NCBI GenBank assembly: GCA_026936325.1 | Contig: JAPTHN010000019.1 | Span: 14,906,253 to 14,970,252, forward strand | Length of the DNA: 64,000 nucleotides | Direction of reading: 5' to 3' | Source: Platynereis dumerilii | Lineage: Eukaryota > Annelida > Polychaeta > Phyllodocida > Nereididae | In this document: positions 41,094 to 52,526 of the stretch, piece after piece | How positions within the stretch are numbered: the first letter of the stretch is position 1 | Layout of the letters: each line of letters starts with the position of its first letter | Position numbers and translations under genes: made by a program | The notes under the pieces: model-generated | Databases searched by the model: none | What the model saw: only the letters and a program-made list of their open reading frames with translations | What the model was told of the DNA's origin: nothing

Positions 41094-43730
41094 CTATGCA
41101 CTATCATCATTAAGTGAATAATACAGGAATTGTCCCAGGGCTATATTTATTTCGGAAATTTTACTTTTTGCAATCGCTAAGAGCTGCTGATACCTACTAG
41201 AAACTAAAAAGCCTGAAATATGTTTCACCATAATTTTCACTAATTTGAGACGTTGGTATGTCCATTTTGGACATACCATTAAGAAATGCTCTTCGTCTTC
41301 TACTACATTCATATCACATCTTTTGCACTTTCGGTCTTCTGGTTGCACATACGGTCGCTTGTGTCTTCCCAGTTCTATTTGTAAATTATGGGAACTAAGT
41401 CTGAAACGAGCTATACTGCTATAGAGATGTTTAGGCAGGTCACAATTTAAATACGGTTCAATACGTATTTCGGTTTTGAAGTGTTTATAAGTTCTTAGCT
41501 TCGGATTGATATTTGAGTCTGAAATTTCACTAAGTAACCTATTGTGAGTATGCTTGTACATTTCATTTGGTATGACAGGAAGATCCCTATCTATAGTGAT
41601 ATTATATTTTCCTAGTGCATTGCATAGTTTAGTGTACCAACATTCCTTTTTGGAATTATGCATTTGAATTTGAATATCAAGACAAGTTTTAAGTATGCTA
41701 GGGCAATCGGGTGAAATCAACCGTTGCAGATATTTGACAGCTGAAACTTGTTGTCGGATGACGAGTGGAAATCTACCACAGTCGGCCAGAATACCTATAG
41801 TTGGTGTTTGCCTTCTAACACCAAGTATCTTTTTCAAATACTGCATCTGAATTTTTTCTATTACATCAATTTTCTTGTCACTGAACCACACTTCGCTGTT
41901 ATATTCTACGATAGGCAGGACATGAGTGTCGAACATTTTAAGGCTAAGCGTAGGAGACAGGTGCCCGACAGTCTTTTTAATATTATCATAGAGTAAGTGA
42001 ACAGCTCTTTGAGCTTGAGTAGCAACATGGCCATGCATTGATGCATGGATGTTCTTACACGTTGTTAGGACATGTCCCAAGTACTTGAAAGAATTAACAA
42101 TTTCTAATTCCATGTTATCTAATACAAATTTATGGTTCGTAATACCTTTTTTGGAAGGATTGTAAATCATAACTTTACTTTTACTGCAGTTAACAATCAA
42201 GTGCCATTTTCTACAATATGCGGCTATGTTATTTAACAAAGTTTGGAGTCCTTTTTCACTCTCCGATATTAGTACTAAATCATCAGCATACACCAAGTGA
42301 GTGAAAGTGGTGTCATTCACTGTAATCCCTTGACTGGTATCTAGATACTCATCCAAATCTGCTAGGAATAGATTGAACAATTTTGGACTAATAATACCAC
42401 CCTGCAACACCCCATGGGTACTGTCTATTTTCTCACCAATTTCACCATTCCAACGGACTCTAGCATTTGCTTTAGAAAACATACTGACTACTATCTTAAC
42501 CAGTTTGCCACCAAAGCCACTTTTCAGTAGTTTGTAATATAGCAAATCTCTGTTGATGAAATCAAACGCTTTGGTAAAATCAATAAAGCAAAGATAAAGC
42601 GGCTTCTTAACAGAGCGCTGATGGGAGATTAGAGTGTCTAAGACAAAGACATTGTCAGTGGTTCTGCGGTTTTTACAGAAACCAAACTGATTTGGATCAT
42701 CAACTGACATTACCTCACTTTGAAATATGAGTCGTTTGTTCAATATACCTTCGAAGATTTTTCCCATACAGGCCATAAGCGTTAGTTTCCTGTAGTTATC
42801 TGCTATACTCTGAGACCCTTTTTTGTGCAAAGGTTGTATAATTCCCTCAGCCCATCTGTCAGGGAATTCACCTTTTTCCCATATGTAGTTAAACAAAGTG
42901 GTTAGAGAGGGAACTAGCTGTTCACAAGCACATTTATAAAATTCATTACTAATACCATCAACACCCGGTGCTTTGTTTGATTTGAGGCATTTGATCTGCT
43001 TGTCTACTTCTTCGCATGTAATAGGATGGTCTGTTAAGATAGATTCAACATTGTTAGTAGTAAGCCTATCTGTGACATAAGTTTCAACAGTTTTCAGAAA
43101 TGGCATGTCGAAAGAGGAGATTGCACTTTCAGGAGGGCAACTGACATTGACAAAATAAGTTTCAAATGACTGCAAAGTTATCAGTTCATTTGATTTAGAA
43201 CTGGAACAGTTACTTGATTTCAATTTTTCCCATAGTTTCCAATAATCATTTTGATTTTTGGAGTGAAAACTTTCTAAATCCGACCGAACCAATTTTTGGT
43301 GGTCTCGTTTCTTTCTTTGTATAATCGCTTTGTATTGCTTTTTCATTAAGTTATAGTAGTTGCGATTGTCTTCCAAAGATAGGTCATTTTGTTTAGAGAA
43401 ATCATTACATGCACGCTTACTATCTTTACACTCCTGGTCGAACCATTGATTTTTTGGAAATTTGTTTGAAGGAGATTTAATATACCTTTTGTCTAAATTT
43501 TCAGATATAGCTTTATCTAGATAAGAATACAAGCTGGAGACGGCCATATTAACACTTCTATCATGAATAATGCAATCTGTCAGCTCATCTATTAAGTTAA
43601 GACATAGTTCATCCTCTAGAGATGACATATAACCACCTATCTTATCTGTTCTGTAAATAAATTTGTAAAATGGTTTGTGATGCTTAGACTTTTCAAGCTG
43701 TGTTTGCTGAAGTTCATATGAAGCATTCAC
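41094..43730 (-). CDS. LINE-3 ORF2 (RT plus C-terminal CCHC), 5'-truncated but uninterrupted
   Basis: 878 codons with no stop. It begins with the linker after the missing endonuclease (KFPKNQWFDQECKDSKRACN), then RT: LKSNKAPGVDGISNEFYK, FPDRWAEGIIQPLHKKG, NYRKLTLMACMGKIFEGIL, NQFGFCKNRRTTDNVFVL, LCFIDFTKAFDFINRDLL, GVLQGGIISPKLFNLFLADL and catalytic HLVYADDLVLIS at about residues 470-480. A thumb/C-terminal region follows, with a CCHC-type CKRCDMNVVEDEEHFLMVC at about 825. The listed first codon is GTG and the frame is open back to a stop 4 codons upstream, so no start is present. The uninterrupted frame says the insertion is young relative to LINE-2 and the CACTC element. Clade unassigned. 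Confidence 0.88.
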   Translation of the reverse strand: MNASYELQQTQLEKSKHHKPFYKFIYRTDKIGGYMSSLEDELCLNLIDELTDCIIHDRSVNMAVSSLYSYLDKAISENLDKRYIKSPSNKFPKNQWFDQECKDSKRACNDFSKQNDLSLEDNRNYYNLMKKQYKAIIQRKKRDHQKLVRSDLESFHSKNQNDYWKLWEKLKSSNCSSSKSNELITLQSFETYFVNVSCPPESAISSFDMPFLKTVETYVTDRLTTNNVESILTDHPITCEEVDKQIKCLKSNKAPGVDGISNEFYKCACEQLVPSLTTLFNYIWEKGEFPDRWAEGIIQPLHKKGSQSIADNYRKLTLMACMGKIFEGILNKRLIFQSEVMSVDDPNQFGFCKNRRTTDNVFVLDTLISHQRSVKKPLYLCFIDFTKAFDFINRDLLYYKLLKSGFGGKLVKIVVSMFSKANARVRWNGEIGEKIDSTHGVLQGGIISPKLFNLFLADLDEYLDTSQGITVNDTTFTHLVYADDLVLISESEKGLQTLLNNIAAYCRKWHLIVNCSKSKVMIYNPSKKGITNHKFVLDNMELEIVNSFKYLGHVLTTCKNIHASMHGHVATQAQRAVHLLYDNIKKTVGHLSPTLSLKMFDTHVLPIVEYNSEVWFSDKKIDVIEKIQMQYLKKILGVRRQTPTIGILADCGRFPLVIRQQVSAVKYLQRLISPDCPSILKTCLDIQIQMHNSKKECWYTKLCNALGKYNITIDRDLPVIPNEMYKHTHNRLLSEISDSNINPKLRTYKHFKTEIRIEPYLNCDLPKHLYSSIARFRLSSHNLQIELGRHKRPYVQPEDRKCKRCDMNVVEDEEHFLMVCPKWTYQRLKLVKIMVKHISGFLVSSRYQQLLAIAKSKISEINIALGQFLYYSLNDDSA

Positions 43731-45054
43731 ACATAATTATATATACTTGCAGCGCTTTGGCAGGAATACTGCTCATCAAGCTGGAATGATAATTTATCAT
43801 ACATTTAAATAGCCTATGATTGATGTATTAGTTGCTTAAAATTTGGTTAATTGGTTTCAAGGGATAGTCACATTGACACCAGTACTTGACCCAGCAATAA
43901 AATCTGTTTTGCCAGTGACTTTTATGCTGTGATAATGTCACTATTAATTATTGTACTTTTTAGGATGTTGCTGATGAAAATTTTGAGAAAGCACTGAAGA
44001 CTCGACAACAACAAACATCCGGATCATGATGAACAGACACTACAAATAGATGGCAATGGAAGCGTCAGGAGGCCTCATGATGGCAGTGTTTAATGGGGTT
44101 GTCATCGAAAACAACCATATTCGATATGATAATCGACAAACACTTTTGCGCTCATCAACATATTGATGCCTATTCAAGAACTGAGAGAAACGGCCAAATG
44201 TCATCTTTTTTGGTGATTTTTTCATTAAAAATCGTCGCATTCACCAACTCGAAGACACAGTCTTGCCCAAGCTCTCAATGCGAGTTTTCAGGCGAGAAAA
44301 AAGTGGAACGGCATGGATTTGATGTAAAAAATGTGAATTCCTTGATTTTCTCCAGTAAATATGACAGAAAGATATTGGATACTTGTGGAATCTATCGACT
44401 CATAGTCGATATGGATGACTTTTCTTTCTGCATCTTCGACAAGCTATATCCAAGGCCTTACTAAACTTTTTGAGACTCTTTTCAATATTTTGTCTTTGTA
44501 TTGAGGACCAAGTCAAATTTAATGGCTAGGCCTACTGATTATAAAATGTTTATCGTGAAATATATCAGAAATTTAAAATATTTGAAGATTAAGCCATGCA
44601 AATTTCACAAATTGTTTACATTATGTAATGTTTTGTTAATATAGATGTTAAAAATGATCAACTGTCATTTCATATTTTTGAAGTCTTTAGATATCATGGA
44701 ACACATGTGTTCTAATGGCTGCATTAGAACACATTGGAACACTAGATGAGTGTTCTCAATCTGTTTCAGCGTCCATAGTGTTGGCAGTGTTCTGAAATGC
44801 ACACTTTGGATGCTAGCGTTTTCCCTGCTGGACGGCATTCAATATGTTCTGTAATAGAACACACATGTTCTGCTGAATACAGCACTAGTGTTTAACTATG
44901 GAACACACATGTTCTGTTGAATAAAGCGCTAGTGTTTAACTATGGAACTGCAGTGTTCAGTTCTTAAATGGAACGCTATGACTGCGTTCTCAAAGTGTTA
45001 CGATATAGTGTTCTAATTTGTGTTCCGTTTCAGAACACATGACTTTAGAGTGTG

Positions 45055-45737
45055 GTCATTGATTTCAGAACAAAAAAGGTTGAGCCAGAGCCTATGATAA
45101 TTAAGGGTGATACTGTTCAAAGGACTGATCACTATAAATATCTGGGTGTCATCATGGACCATCGCCTTTCCTGGACTGGCCACATTGATTCTATCTGCAA
45201 AAAACTAAATCCACGATTGTACTGCTTGAGGAAAATGAACAAGTTTCAGGTTAATAGAGACATCATGAACATTTTCTATGACTCTGTAATTTCCAGTGTC
45301 TGGAAGTATGTCATAACCTGTTGGGGAGGCAATATTAAGGCTGGGGATCAGAGGAGAATAACATTGTGCATCAAACAGGCCAGTCGAGTAATTGGTATCA
45401 AACTTGTTTCCTTTGAGGAGTCAGAGAGTAGACTGACAGCCAAAAAACTTGAAAGAATCATGAGAGACACTAGTCATCCACTATTTGAAATTTTCATGAA
45501 GTCAAGAAGTCAACGAAGTGGTCGTATGCTTTATCCACCAGCAAATACAAATCGACACAAATCAAGCTTCGTGGTCAGGGCCATGAGACTCTTTAATGAT
45601 AAACACCACCGTTGAGATATGATATTGAACTCTTGTTTGCCATGTGCCATTTTTCTATTTTTGTATATTTGTAGCTGGAGTGAATGCGAAGTTATCCCAT
45701 GGGGATTTAATAAAGTTAACTTGACTTGACTTGACTT
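45055..45737 (+). pseudogene. LINE-2 reverse transcriptase C-terminal part and 3' UTR
   Basis: 187 codons: VIDFRTKK, DHYKYLGVIMDHRLSWTGHI, FYDSVISSVWKYVITCWGG, RRITLCIKQASRVIG and finally RHKSSFVVRAMRLFNDKHHR before TGA at 45613-45615. This block is uninterrupted. The UTR ends in the ACTTG repeat. Confidence 0.85.
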
Positions 45738-45900
45738 GAAGTTGAGTTTTAGGCACTAACGAGTGTTGATTGATGATATGACAGAGCCATGTGCCTGAAG
45801 TCCTAAAATGTTTCACATTAACCCTTTTCTTACCACAGACACTGATACAAAGGGCTGCCAATTTGACATCCCAACCAGGCGACATCCAGCTGGAATTTGG
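45738..45900. repeat. segmental duplication, copy A (right part)
   Basis: GTTGAGTTTTAGGC..., TTGATTGATGAT, GTGCCTGAAGTCCTAA, ATGTTTCACATTAA and GACACTGATACAAAGG occur in the same order at 47958-48095. It therefore joins 35565-38111 across LINE-2. Confidence 0.75.
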
Positions 45901-45973
45901 TTATGATGTTCACCCTGCAAATATTTGTCGCTAATAGCTCGAACCAAGTAGGCGAAGACCTTCAGGGGATAAG

Positions 45974-46152
45974 CAGAGGCGTAACTAGGGGGTCTCGAGC
46001 AGGGGGGCGCCTGGGGGGCACGCGATTCTCTGGGGGGCACCCACTATACTAATTGTATATTTTAGCCAGAGTTGGAAAGTTCATATGGGGGTCACCTGGG
46101 GGGCACAGGTCCAATATGGGGAGATATGTGCCCCCCCATAGGGATGTCACTG
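45974..46152. mobile_element. 179-bp hAT-type MITE
   Basis: Ends CAGAGGCGTAACTAGGGGG and a right end with reverse complement CAGTGACATCCCTATGGGGG. The flanks GGGATAAG (45966-45973) and AGGATAAG (46153-46160) form an 8-bp duplication with one change, the size used by hAT. The interior is G-rich. A phrase similar to ...CCCACTATACTAA also occurs at about 14570. Confidence 0.75.
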
Positions 46153-46160
46153 AGGATAAG

Positions 46161-47134
46161 GCTTGGACCATAACCACTCAATTACTCAACTTTCAAGAGT
46201 ATATGGAACATTTATTGACAATCTTCAATATTTGTATTTTCAATTGGCAGCAAAAACATTGCAGCACTAAAACTTATCTAAGACAGTTTGAGAATTTTTT
46301 CTTCTAAATGCTTGCAACCTTCACAATGCCACATTGCCACAGTGCTGTGTAAATAAATAAACATGTGTATTCCTCACAATCCAGTTATGTTAATCATATG
46401 CTATTTGTTGGCTTTGTACACAAAATATGAAGAATGCTTGACTTTATAATAACCATGGAGCAGCTGCTTGTTCGCATGATGCCTCAGATGCACGACTGCT
46501 CTGAAGCTTGTCCAGAGAGAGAAGCGCTTTGATTGGCTTACGTGGGTGTGAATGTACATAATGGGTGGCCTTTAATGGGGTCGCATTGTGGCGGTTCACA
46601 CTTACACACATGAAAGACCCCATTCTTCATATGACCTGGAAAACGGGTTGCTGGTGCAAGCTAAGAAAATGTCATATCGACACATGACTCAAATCAATAT
46701 GGCGGATGGCAGTTGTTGCCTTTGAACAATTTGTGTGTGCTTCAGTTGGTATTATCGCTTTCTCAACCTCGAACACATTTGGCAGAAGTATCCTTAAATT
46801 ATAAGCCTTTAAGATAATGTTGGATAACTCATGGCTTAGGATCAAAAGGCTATTCATGATTGTGCAATACAGTGGTCCCTGCATCATAAGACCACCCCTT
46901 CTGTGGTGATGAAGTGGTCTCTAGTGGGCGACTATTTAATTTCCATGGGGGGCTTGGGAGCTTTCCTCAGCGGGAAATTATTAATTTTATTGTAATGCTA
47001 AGAGTATTTATCTTAGGCCGACCAAGTCTCCCCCCTGAGTACCAGCATTGCAGCTTATCAATGGCAATTGTGAACACCCATAATGGCATTGATATCAAAC
47101 TGAATCTGTTTTAAGCTTTAAGGTTGTAAAAGGC
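46161..47134. other. unannotated
   Basis: AT-rich DNA with a short G-rich passage near 46940. Frames of 66-84 codons are not supported. Confidence 0.4.
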
Positions 47135-48095
47135 AGTTCAGTAAACAATCACATCATGACATAAACCGAAATCCCTCCCACGGGAAAAACATGGCATGAG
47201 ACAGACAAGCTGAGGCATCCTCTTCCTTTGACACAAATGGTTGCCTTGGTTAGTTTGGTCCATCATTTCGAATAGCATGATTGCCAATGGCTACCTTGCA
47301 CAGAGAAAAGTGGTGTCTCCCAGGTCGCACATAGAATTCAGCAGATACCTGGACCCAGTAAGGGAGGGGTGGCCTAATGAGAGCTACATAAGAGCAGAGC
47401 GGCATTTCTTCTAGCAGACAAAACCCCAGAGTTGACCTTTGACCTCCTATGACATGGCAGAAAGTGCAAATGGAACCAAGGCTAAAAGGTGCCTCTCCAA
47501 AGGCTTTATGAGCCACCAACGAATAAAGAAGTGACATCGTCAGAAAGAAAAAATCTTATGTGATGTCACATCATGTCGTGTCATTCTCCAAAAGCATTAA
47601 AGCTGTATGGTCAGCAAATATAAAAGACGCACCTTTGTCTTTAATTACCAGTAGTATATATCTTGAGTTAAGTATTACTTGACCATTAGGTTACCATTCG
47701 AATGCAACCAATCATTACCCAACAGCACTTATTTTCTTGCTGCCTACAACATCAATCAAATTGTTGAAGCTTAAGAGCATTTTTGGCAACTGAAGAAAGA
47801 CAATAAAAGGAAAAGGGTTTCTAGGGCAAGTATTGAATGAAACACCCTATTTGAAAACTAGTTTCCTTTAGGCATCTGAAATATGGAATAGGAGTACCTT
47901 TAGAAAGAAATTTTCTGAAATATCTCCCAGAATAATTTATAATTCAGATAGACAAATAAGTTGAGTTTTAGGTTGTTATGAGGGTTGATTGATGATAAGG
48001 CTGAGCCAGTGCCTGAAGTCCTAATATGTTTCACATTGAAAATTTTCTTACCCAGCAACGACACTGATACAAAGGCCGCCAATTTGACATCCTAA
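47135..48095. repeat. segmental duplication, copy B (uninterrupted)
   Basis: This is an intact counterpart of 35565-38111 plus 45738-45900, about 960 bp, lacking the 37129-37410 MITE and the LINE-2 nest. It shows the pre-insertion state at AGAGAAAAGTGGTGTCTC near 47306-47325. It contains ATTTATAATTCAGATAGACA where copy A holds LINE-2. No gene recognised. Confidence 0.75.
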
Positions 48096-48590
48096 ATTTG
48101 CTTATTTGTAATTTTGTAATTTATTTGATTTCCAACGATAGATGTTACAAAGTTGGAGGCTGGGCACGCTTAGACAAATGTCTGTAATTTGGCCCAGCCT
48201 TGATTTGAGAAAAAGAAGAAAAAAAAAAAAAGAATGAGGAAAAAGCAATACATCATTAAGTTATAGGAAAGGAAAAAAAGAAAAAGAAAAAACAGTATAA
48301 CAGCAACAATTACAGTATTAAGATTAGAAATATAAGTTATACAACAGTAGACAAGAGAAAGAAATTAAAATTAAATAAAGGAAAATCAACAGCACAAAAT
48401 CATCATGATAATATTACCGTCACATAAAATAGTCATATACACAATATGGACACATTATAAAGATCAGGTAGAGTTTAACATTATATGAATGGGAATTAAT
48501 AAATACAAATGCATTGCAAAGCAATTAATCGGAGAATGATTGATTATTAAAAAAAGAATAAAAAAATAAATAAATAAATAATAAAAAAAA
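48096..48590. other. A-rich region
   Basis: Runs of A with GAAAAAG motifs and a TAAA repeat near 48560-48585. It is possibly the 3' flank into which the Helitron-like units inserted. At about 48150-48210 GGCTGGGCACGCTTAGACAA has an inverted partner GGCCCAGCC. No frame. Confidence 0.4.
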
Positions 48591-48591
48591 A

Positions 48592-49826
48592 CTAGACATC
48601 AATATTACTGGTGAACCAGTAATGAGCATTCACCATAAACAAGGATTTACTTGATTATCAACTTGACTTTAATTCTTCATATTGACTTTTATATTGACAC
48701 TTGAATTGACTTCATTTTGACATTCATATTGACATTCCTATTGACATTATTCATATTGACATTTATATCAATATTCATATTGACATTCACTGACATTCAT
48801 TTGATCCTGATATCAATTGAGAGTGATGACACTGATAGTGACACTGATGACACTGATATCTACATTAATATTGACATTCATTTTGACATTCATTAATTTT
48901 GACATTCATGTTGATATTCATGTTGACATTCATATATATTGACATTCATATTGACATTCATATGGACATTCATATTGACATTCATATTGAATTCATAATG
49001 GCATTCATATTGACTTCATATTGACCTTAATTTATTCTTTAATTCATTCTATTCTGCACTTATCTTATTTCTTCATTTTTCCCGTCTTTGACTGGTGATG
49101 ACCTTGACAATTGATGAACTTCTTCACAAGGTCAAATATACTTTAGATCATTCAAGTTACTCTTGATTGGAAATGATAGACCACAATTGAACAACCTTGC
49201 TTGAAAAAGTTGTGAAATGTACCTACCGTGCCTTTTCATTCACTTTCTGTGACCTTGACCTTGATGTCAAGGTCATGGATGTTTAATGAAAATATTCCTC
49301 AACCACAGGGCTATATATGTTCCAAGTTTCATTGAGTTGTCTTCATTCAAAGCAAAGTTAAAAAATATTTTCACTTTTGGGCAAAATATTCTAATTTTGA
49401 AAGTCGAATATCTCAGTAACCCCTTGCATGATTTTCACCACACTTCTTGCTGCATTGGCCCATACTATAGAGCACCTTTTGCTATAATTTCATGAAAGTG
49501 CTGCTTGTTGTTTTCTCAAAACCGTGCGCAAACTGGTTTTCATTAAAAGGGGTTAAGGTAATTACCCCTTTTTGAAAATGATCAATTTCATGGCTGATAT
49601 TTGTTCAATAGGGGTCTACTAACTCAACACTGAAGACCAGGTGTCTCTATCTTTATTAGTTCTTGAGATAGACCTCCAAAATCAGTGACTTTGAGGTGAC
49701 CTGTGACCTTGAAAAATAGGTCAAGGTCAAAAATATTTTGGGAAATTAATCTACTCATCAAGGACTATCTATACACTAACTTTCATGTTGAAATTCCAAA
49801 AAAAAAGGGAAGAAAAATAATAATAA
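48592..49826 (-). mobile_element. Helitron-like non-autonomous unit, type A, copy 1
   Basis: Read on the minus strand the unit ends with the hairpin ATTACTGG-TTCA-CCAGTAAT (48604-48623), an 8-nt spacer and CTAG followed by T (48595-48592), the Helitron 3' signature (hairpin plus CTRR-T). Inside is a TTGACATTCATA-type minisatellite (about 48680-49020), then a conserved body with TGACCTTGACCTTGATGTCA and GGTCAAGGTC blocks, and the other edge is AAAGGGAAGAAAAATAATAA. No Rep/helicase coding. Helitron assignment rests on the termini. Confidence 0.55.
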
Positions 49827-51117
49827 CTAGACATCAATATTACTGGTGAACCAGTAATGAGCATTCACCAATTCGCATAATTTACTTGACTATCAAATTG
49901 ACACTCTTCATATTGACATTCATATTGACTTAATTTTGACTTCTTACTGACTTTCTATATTGACTTCAAATTGACTTCATATTGACATTCCTATTGACAT
50001 TCATACTGACATCCATATTGACATTCATGTTGACGTTCATATTGGCATTCACATTGGCATTCATATTGGCGTTCGTCAGTTGACATTTAAAATACATATT
50101 GACATTCATACTGACATTTATATTAACACTGATATTGACACTGATATTGACACTGACCTTCATTTTGACATTCAATTTGATGTTGAGATTCAAGTTGACT
50201 TCATATTTACATTCATATTGACATATTGTCTTCGAATTAACATTCATACTGATATTCACATTGACTTCAAATTGACTTGATTCATTCTTTAATTTACTCT
50301 ACTTTGCACTTTACTCATTTCTTCACTTTTCCTCTCTTTGACTTTTTATGACCTTGACATGTGATGAACTTATTCACAAGGTCAAATATTTTTTAGATCT
50401 CTCAAGATACTCTCGATTGGAAATGCTAGACTACAATTGAACAACCATACTTGAAAAATGACAAAAACGACGTGAAAATGTTCCTATCCATTCACTTTAA
50501 TTGACCTTGACCTTGATGTCAAGGTCATGGATGTTGAAGGAAAATATTCGTCTATCATAGAACTATATATGTGCCAAGTTTCATTGAGTTGTCTTCATTC
50601 AAAGCAAAGTTAAAAAATATTTTCACTTTTGGGCAGAATATTCTAATTTTTAAAATCAAATATCTCAGTAACCACATACAGGATCTCAACTATCTTCCTT
50701 TCCGCACTGGATATTCCTATAGAGCACCTTGTCCTAGAATTTTACGAAATTCCTGCTGACGGTTTCTCCAGAACCGTGCGCAAAAGGGTTTTCATTAAAA
50801 GGGGTCACAGTAATTACCCCTTTCTAAAAATAGAAAATTTTATGACTGATCTGGATCAAGTGACTGACTAGTAACTTAACAGTGAAGATCTGGGGTTTCT
50901 ACCTTTATTAGTTCAGGAGATAGACCTCCACAAATGGCCACTTTGAGGTGACCTGTGACCTTGAAAAATAGGTCAAGGTCAAAAATATTTTGCAAAATTT
51001 ATTTTCTCATCCAGGACTACCTATCTACTTAATTTCAGCTTGAAATTCAGAAAAAAAGGGAAGAAAAATAATATGACCAAAATCAAGACCATTCACCATA
51101 GTGATGGTGAATGCTAA
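49827..51117 (-). mobile_element. Helitron-like non-autonomous unit, type A, copy 2
   Basis: Same hairpin-CTAG terminus at 49827-49858, minisatellite at about 49900-50280, body and A-rich edge as copy 1. The right margin carries an extra 50 bp with its own stem (ATTCACCA...TGGTGAAT). The 97-codon Asn/Met/Val frame on the minus strand is the minisatellite read as codons. Confidence 0.55.
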
Positions 51118-52526
51118 CTAGACATCAATATTACTGGTGAACCAGTAATGAGCATTCACCATAAAAAAGGATTTACTTGATTATCAACTTGACTTCAATT
51201 CTTCATATTGACATTTATATTGACACTTTAATTGACTTCATTTTGACATCCATATTGACATTCCTATTGACATAATTCATATTGACATTCATTTTGATAT
51301 TCATGTCGACATTCATACTGATATTCATACTGACCTTTGTATTGACATTCCTATTGACAGTATTCATATTGACATTCATTCTGATATTCATATCAACATT
51401 CATACGGATATTCATACTGACCTTCATATTGATCTTTAAATTGATATTGATGTTCACAATGACATTCCTATCAACATCCATATTGACATTCATGACATTC
51501 ATATTGACACTGATATCAATTGACACTGATGACACTGATATTGACACTGATGACACTGATATCTACACTAATAGTGACATTCATTTTGAGATTCATTAAT
51601 TTTGACATTCATGTTGATATTCAAGTTGACATTCATGTTGACATTCATATATATTGACATTCATATTGACATACATATTGAATTCATAATGACATTCATA
51701 TTGAGTTCATATTGATCTTAATTTATTCTTTAATGCATTCTATCCTGTACTTATCTCATTTCATCATTTTTCCTGTCTTTGACTGGTGATGACCTTGACA
51801 AGTGATTAACCTCTTCTCAAGGTCAAATATATTTTAGATCATTCAAGTTTCTCTTGATTGGAAATGATAGACCACAATTGAACAACCTTGCTTGAAAAAG
51901 TTGTGTAATGTACCTATCGTGGCTTTTAATTCACTTTCTGTGACCTTGACCTTGATGTCAAGGTCATGGATGTTTGATGAAAATATTCCTCTATCACAGG
52001 GCTATATATGTGCCAAGTTTCATTGAGTTGTCTTCATTCATAACAAAGTTAAAAAATATTTTCACTTTTGGGCAAAATATTCTAATTTTGAAAGTCGAAT
52101 ATCTCAGTAACCACTTGCATGATTTTCACCACATTTCTTGCTGCATTGGCCCATGCTATAGAGCACCTTTTGCTATAATTTCATGAAAGTGCTGATAGTA
52201 GTTTTCTTAAATCCGTGCGCACACTGGTTTTCATTAAAAGGGGTTAGGGCAATTACCCCTTTTTGAAAATGATCAATTTCATGGCTGATATTTGTTCAAT
52301 AGGGGTCTACTAACTTAACAGTGAAGACCAGGTGTCTCTATCTTTATTAGTTCAGGAGATAGACCTCCAAAGACAGTGACTTTGAGGTGACCTGTGACCT
52401 TGATAAATAGGTCAAGGTCAAAAATATTTTGGGAAATTAATCTACTCATCTAGGACTATCTATACACTAACTTTCATGTTGAAATTCCAAAAAAAAAGGG
52501 AAGAAAAATAATAATAATAATAATAA
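51118..52526 (-). mobile_element. Helitron-like non-autonomous unit, type A, copy 3
   Basis: Hairpin-CTAG terminus at 51118-51149, longer minisatellite (about 51200-51720) and the same body. It is closer to copy 1 than to copy 2 in the body by eye. It ends in a TAA microsatellite directly before the next CTAG. Confidence 0.55.

Larger units (their letters stand above)
40404..43740 (-). mobile_element. 5'-truncated LINE (LINE-3) inside the CACTC transposon
   Basis: Minus-strand LINE with a single long ORF2-type frame, a 3' UTR of about 650 bp carrying a predicted hairpin, an AATAAA near 40440 and a terminal TA microsatellite (40405-40437). The left edge of the frame has no ATG and follows a stop, so the 5' end with the endonuclease is missing. 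The AT-rich junctions (ATATATA on both sides) could be the TSD but are ambiguous. Confidence 0.8.
38989..45052. mobile_element. large CACTC...GAGTG transposon (about 2.7 kb before a LINE inserted)
   Basis: Termini CACTCTAAAGTAG and GACTTTAGAGTG are flanked by TG (38987-38988, 45053-45054). Removing it with one TG restores KTKEL-VIDFR of LINE-2. Both subterminal regions (39010-39290 and 44690-45040) are packed with GAACAC/GTGTTC motifs in both orientations, the kind of subterminal array that transposases of CACTA/EnSpm elements bind. No transposase is recognised. Exon-like pieces with AG and GT borders occur at about 39818-39955, 40231-40320 and 43965-44060, and a 123-codon frame at 44093-44464 is unidentified. 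Superfamily by TIR and arrays is inference. Confidence 0.75.
38112..45737 (+). mobile_element. 5'-truncated LINE (LINE-2) split by a large CACTC transposon
   Basis: RT coding at 38112-38988 continues at 45055-45615. A 3' UTR then ends in AATAAAG and a short ACTTG tandem tail at about 45717-45737, after which the segmental-duplication sequence resumes (GTTGAGTTTTAGGC, cf. 47960). Truncation starts inside the RT region. The clade is CR1/Rex-like, not assigned further. Confidence 0.85.

Noticed and set aside
44093-44464. 123-codon plus frame as a transposase of the CACTC element
   Set aside because: No DDE-type motif or zinc finger is visible; left as unidentified within the element.
49966-51556. 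97- and 113-codon minus-strand frames rich in Asn, Met and Val
   Set aside because: They are direct readings of the TTGACATTCATA-type minisatellite, with no start context or conservation beyond the repeat.
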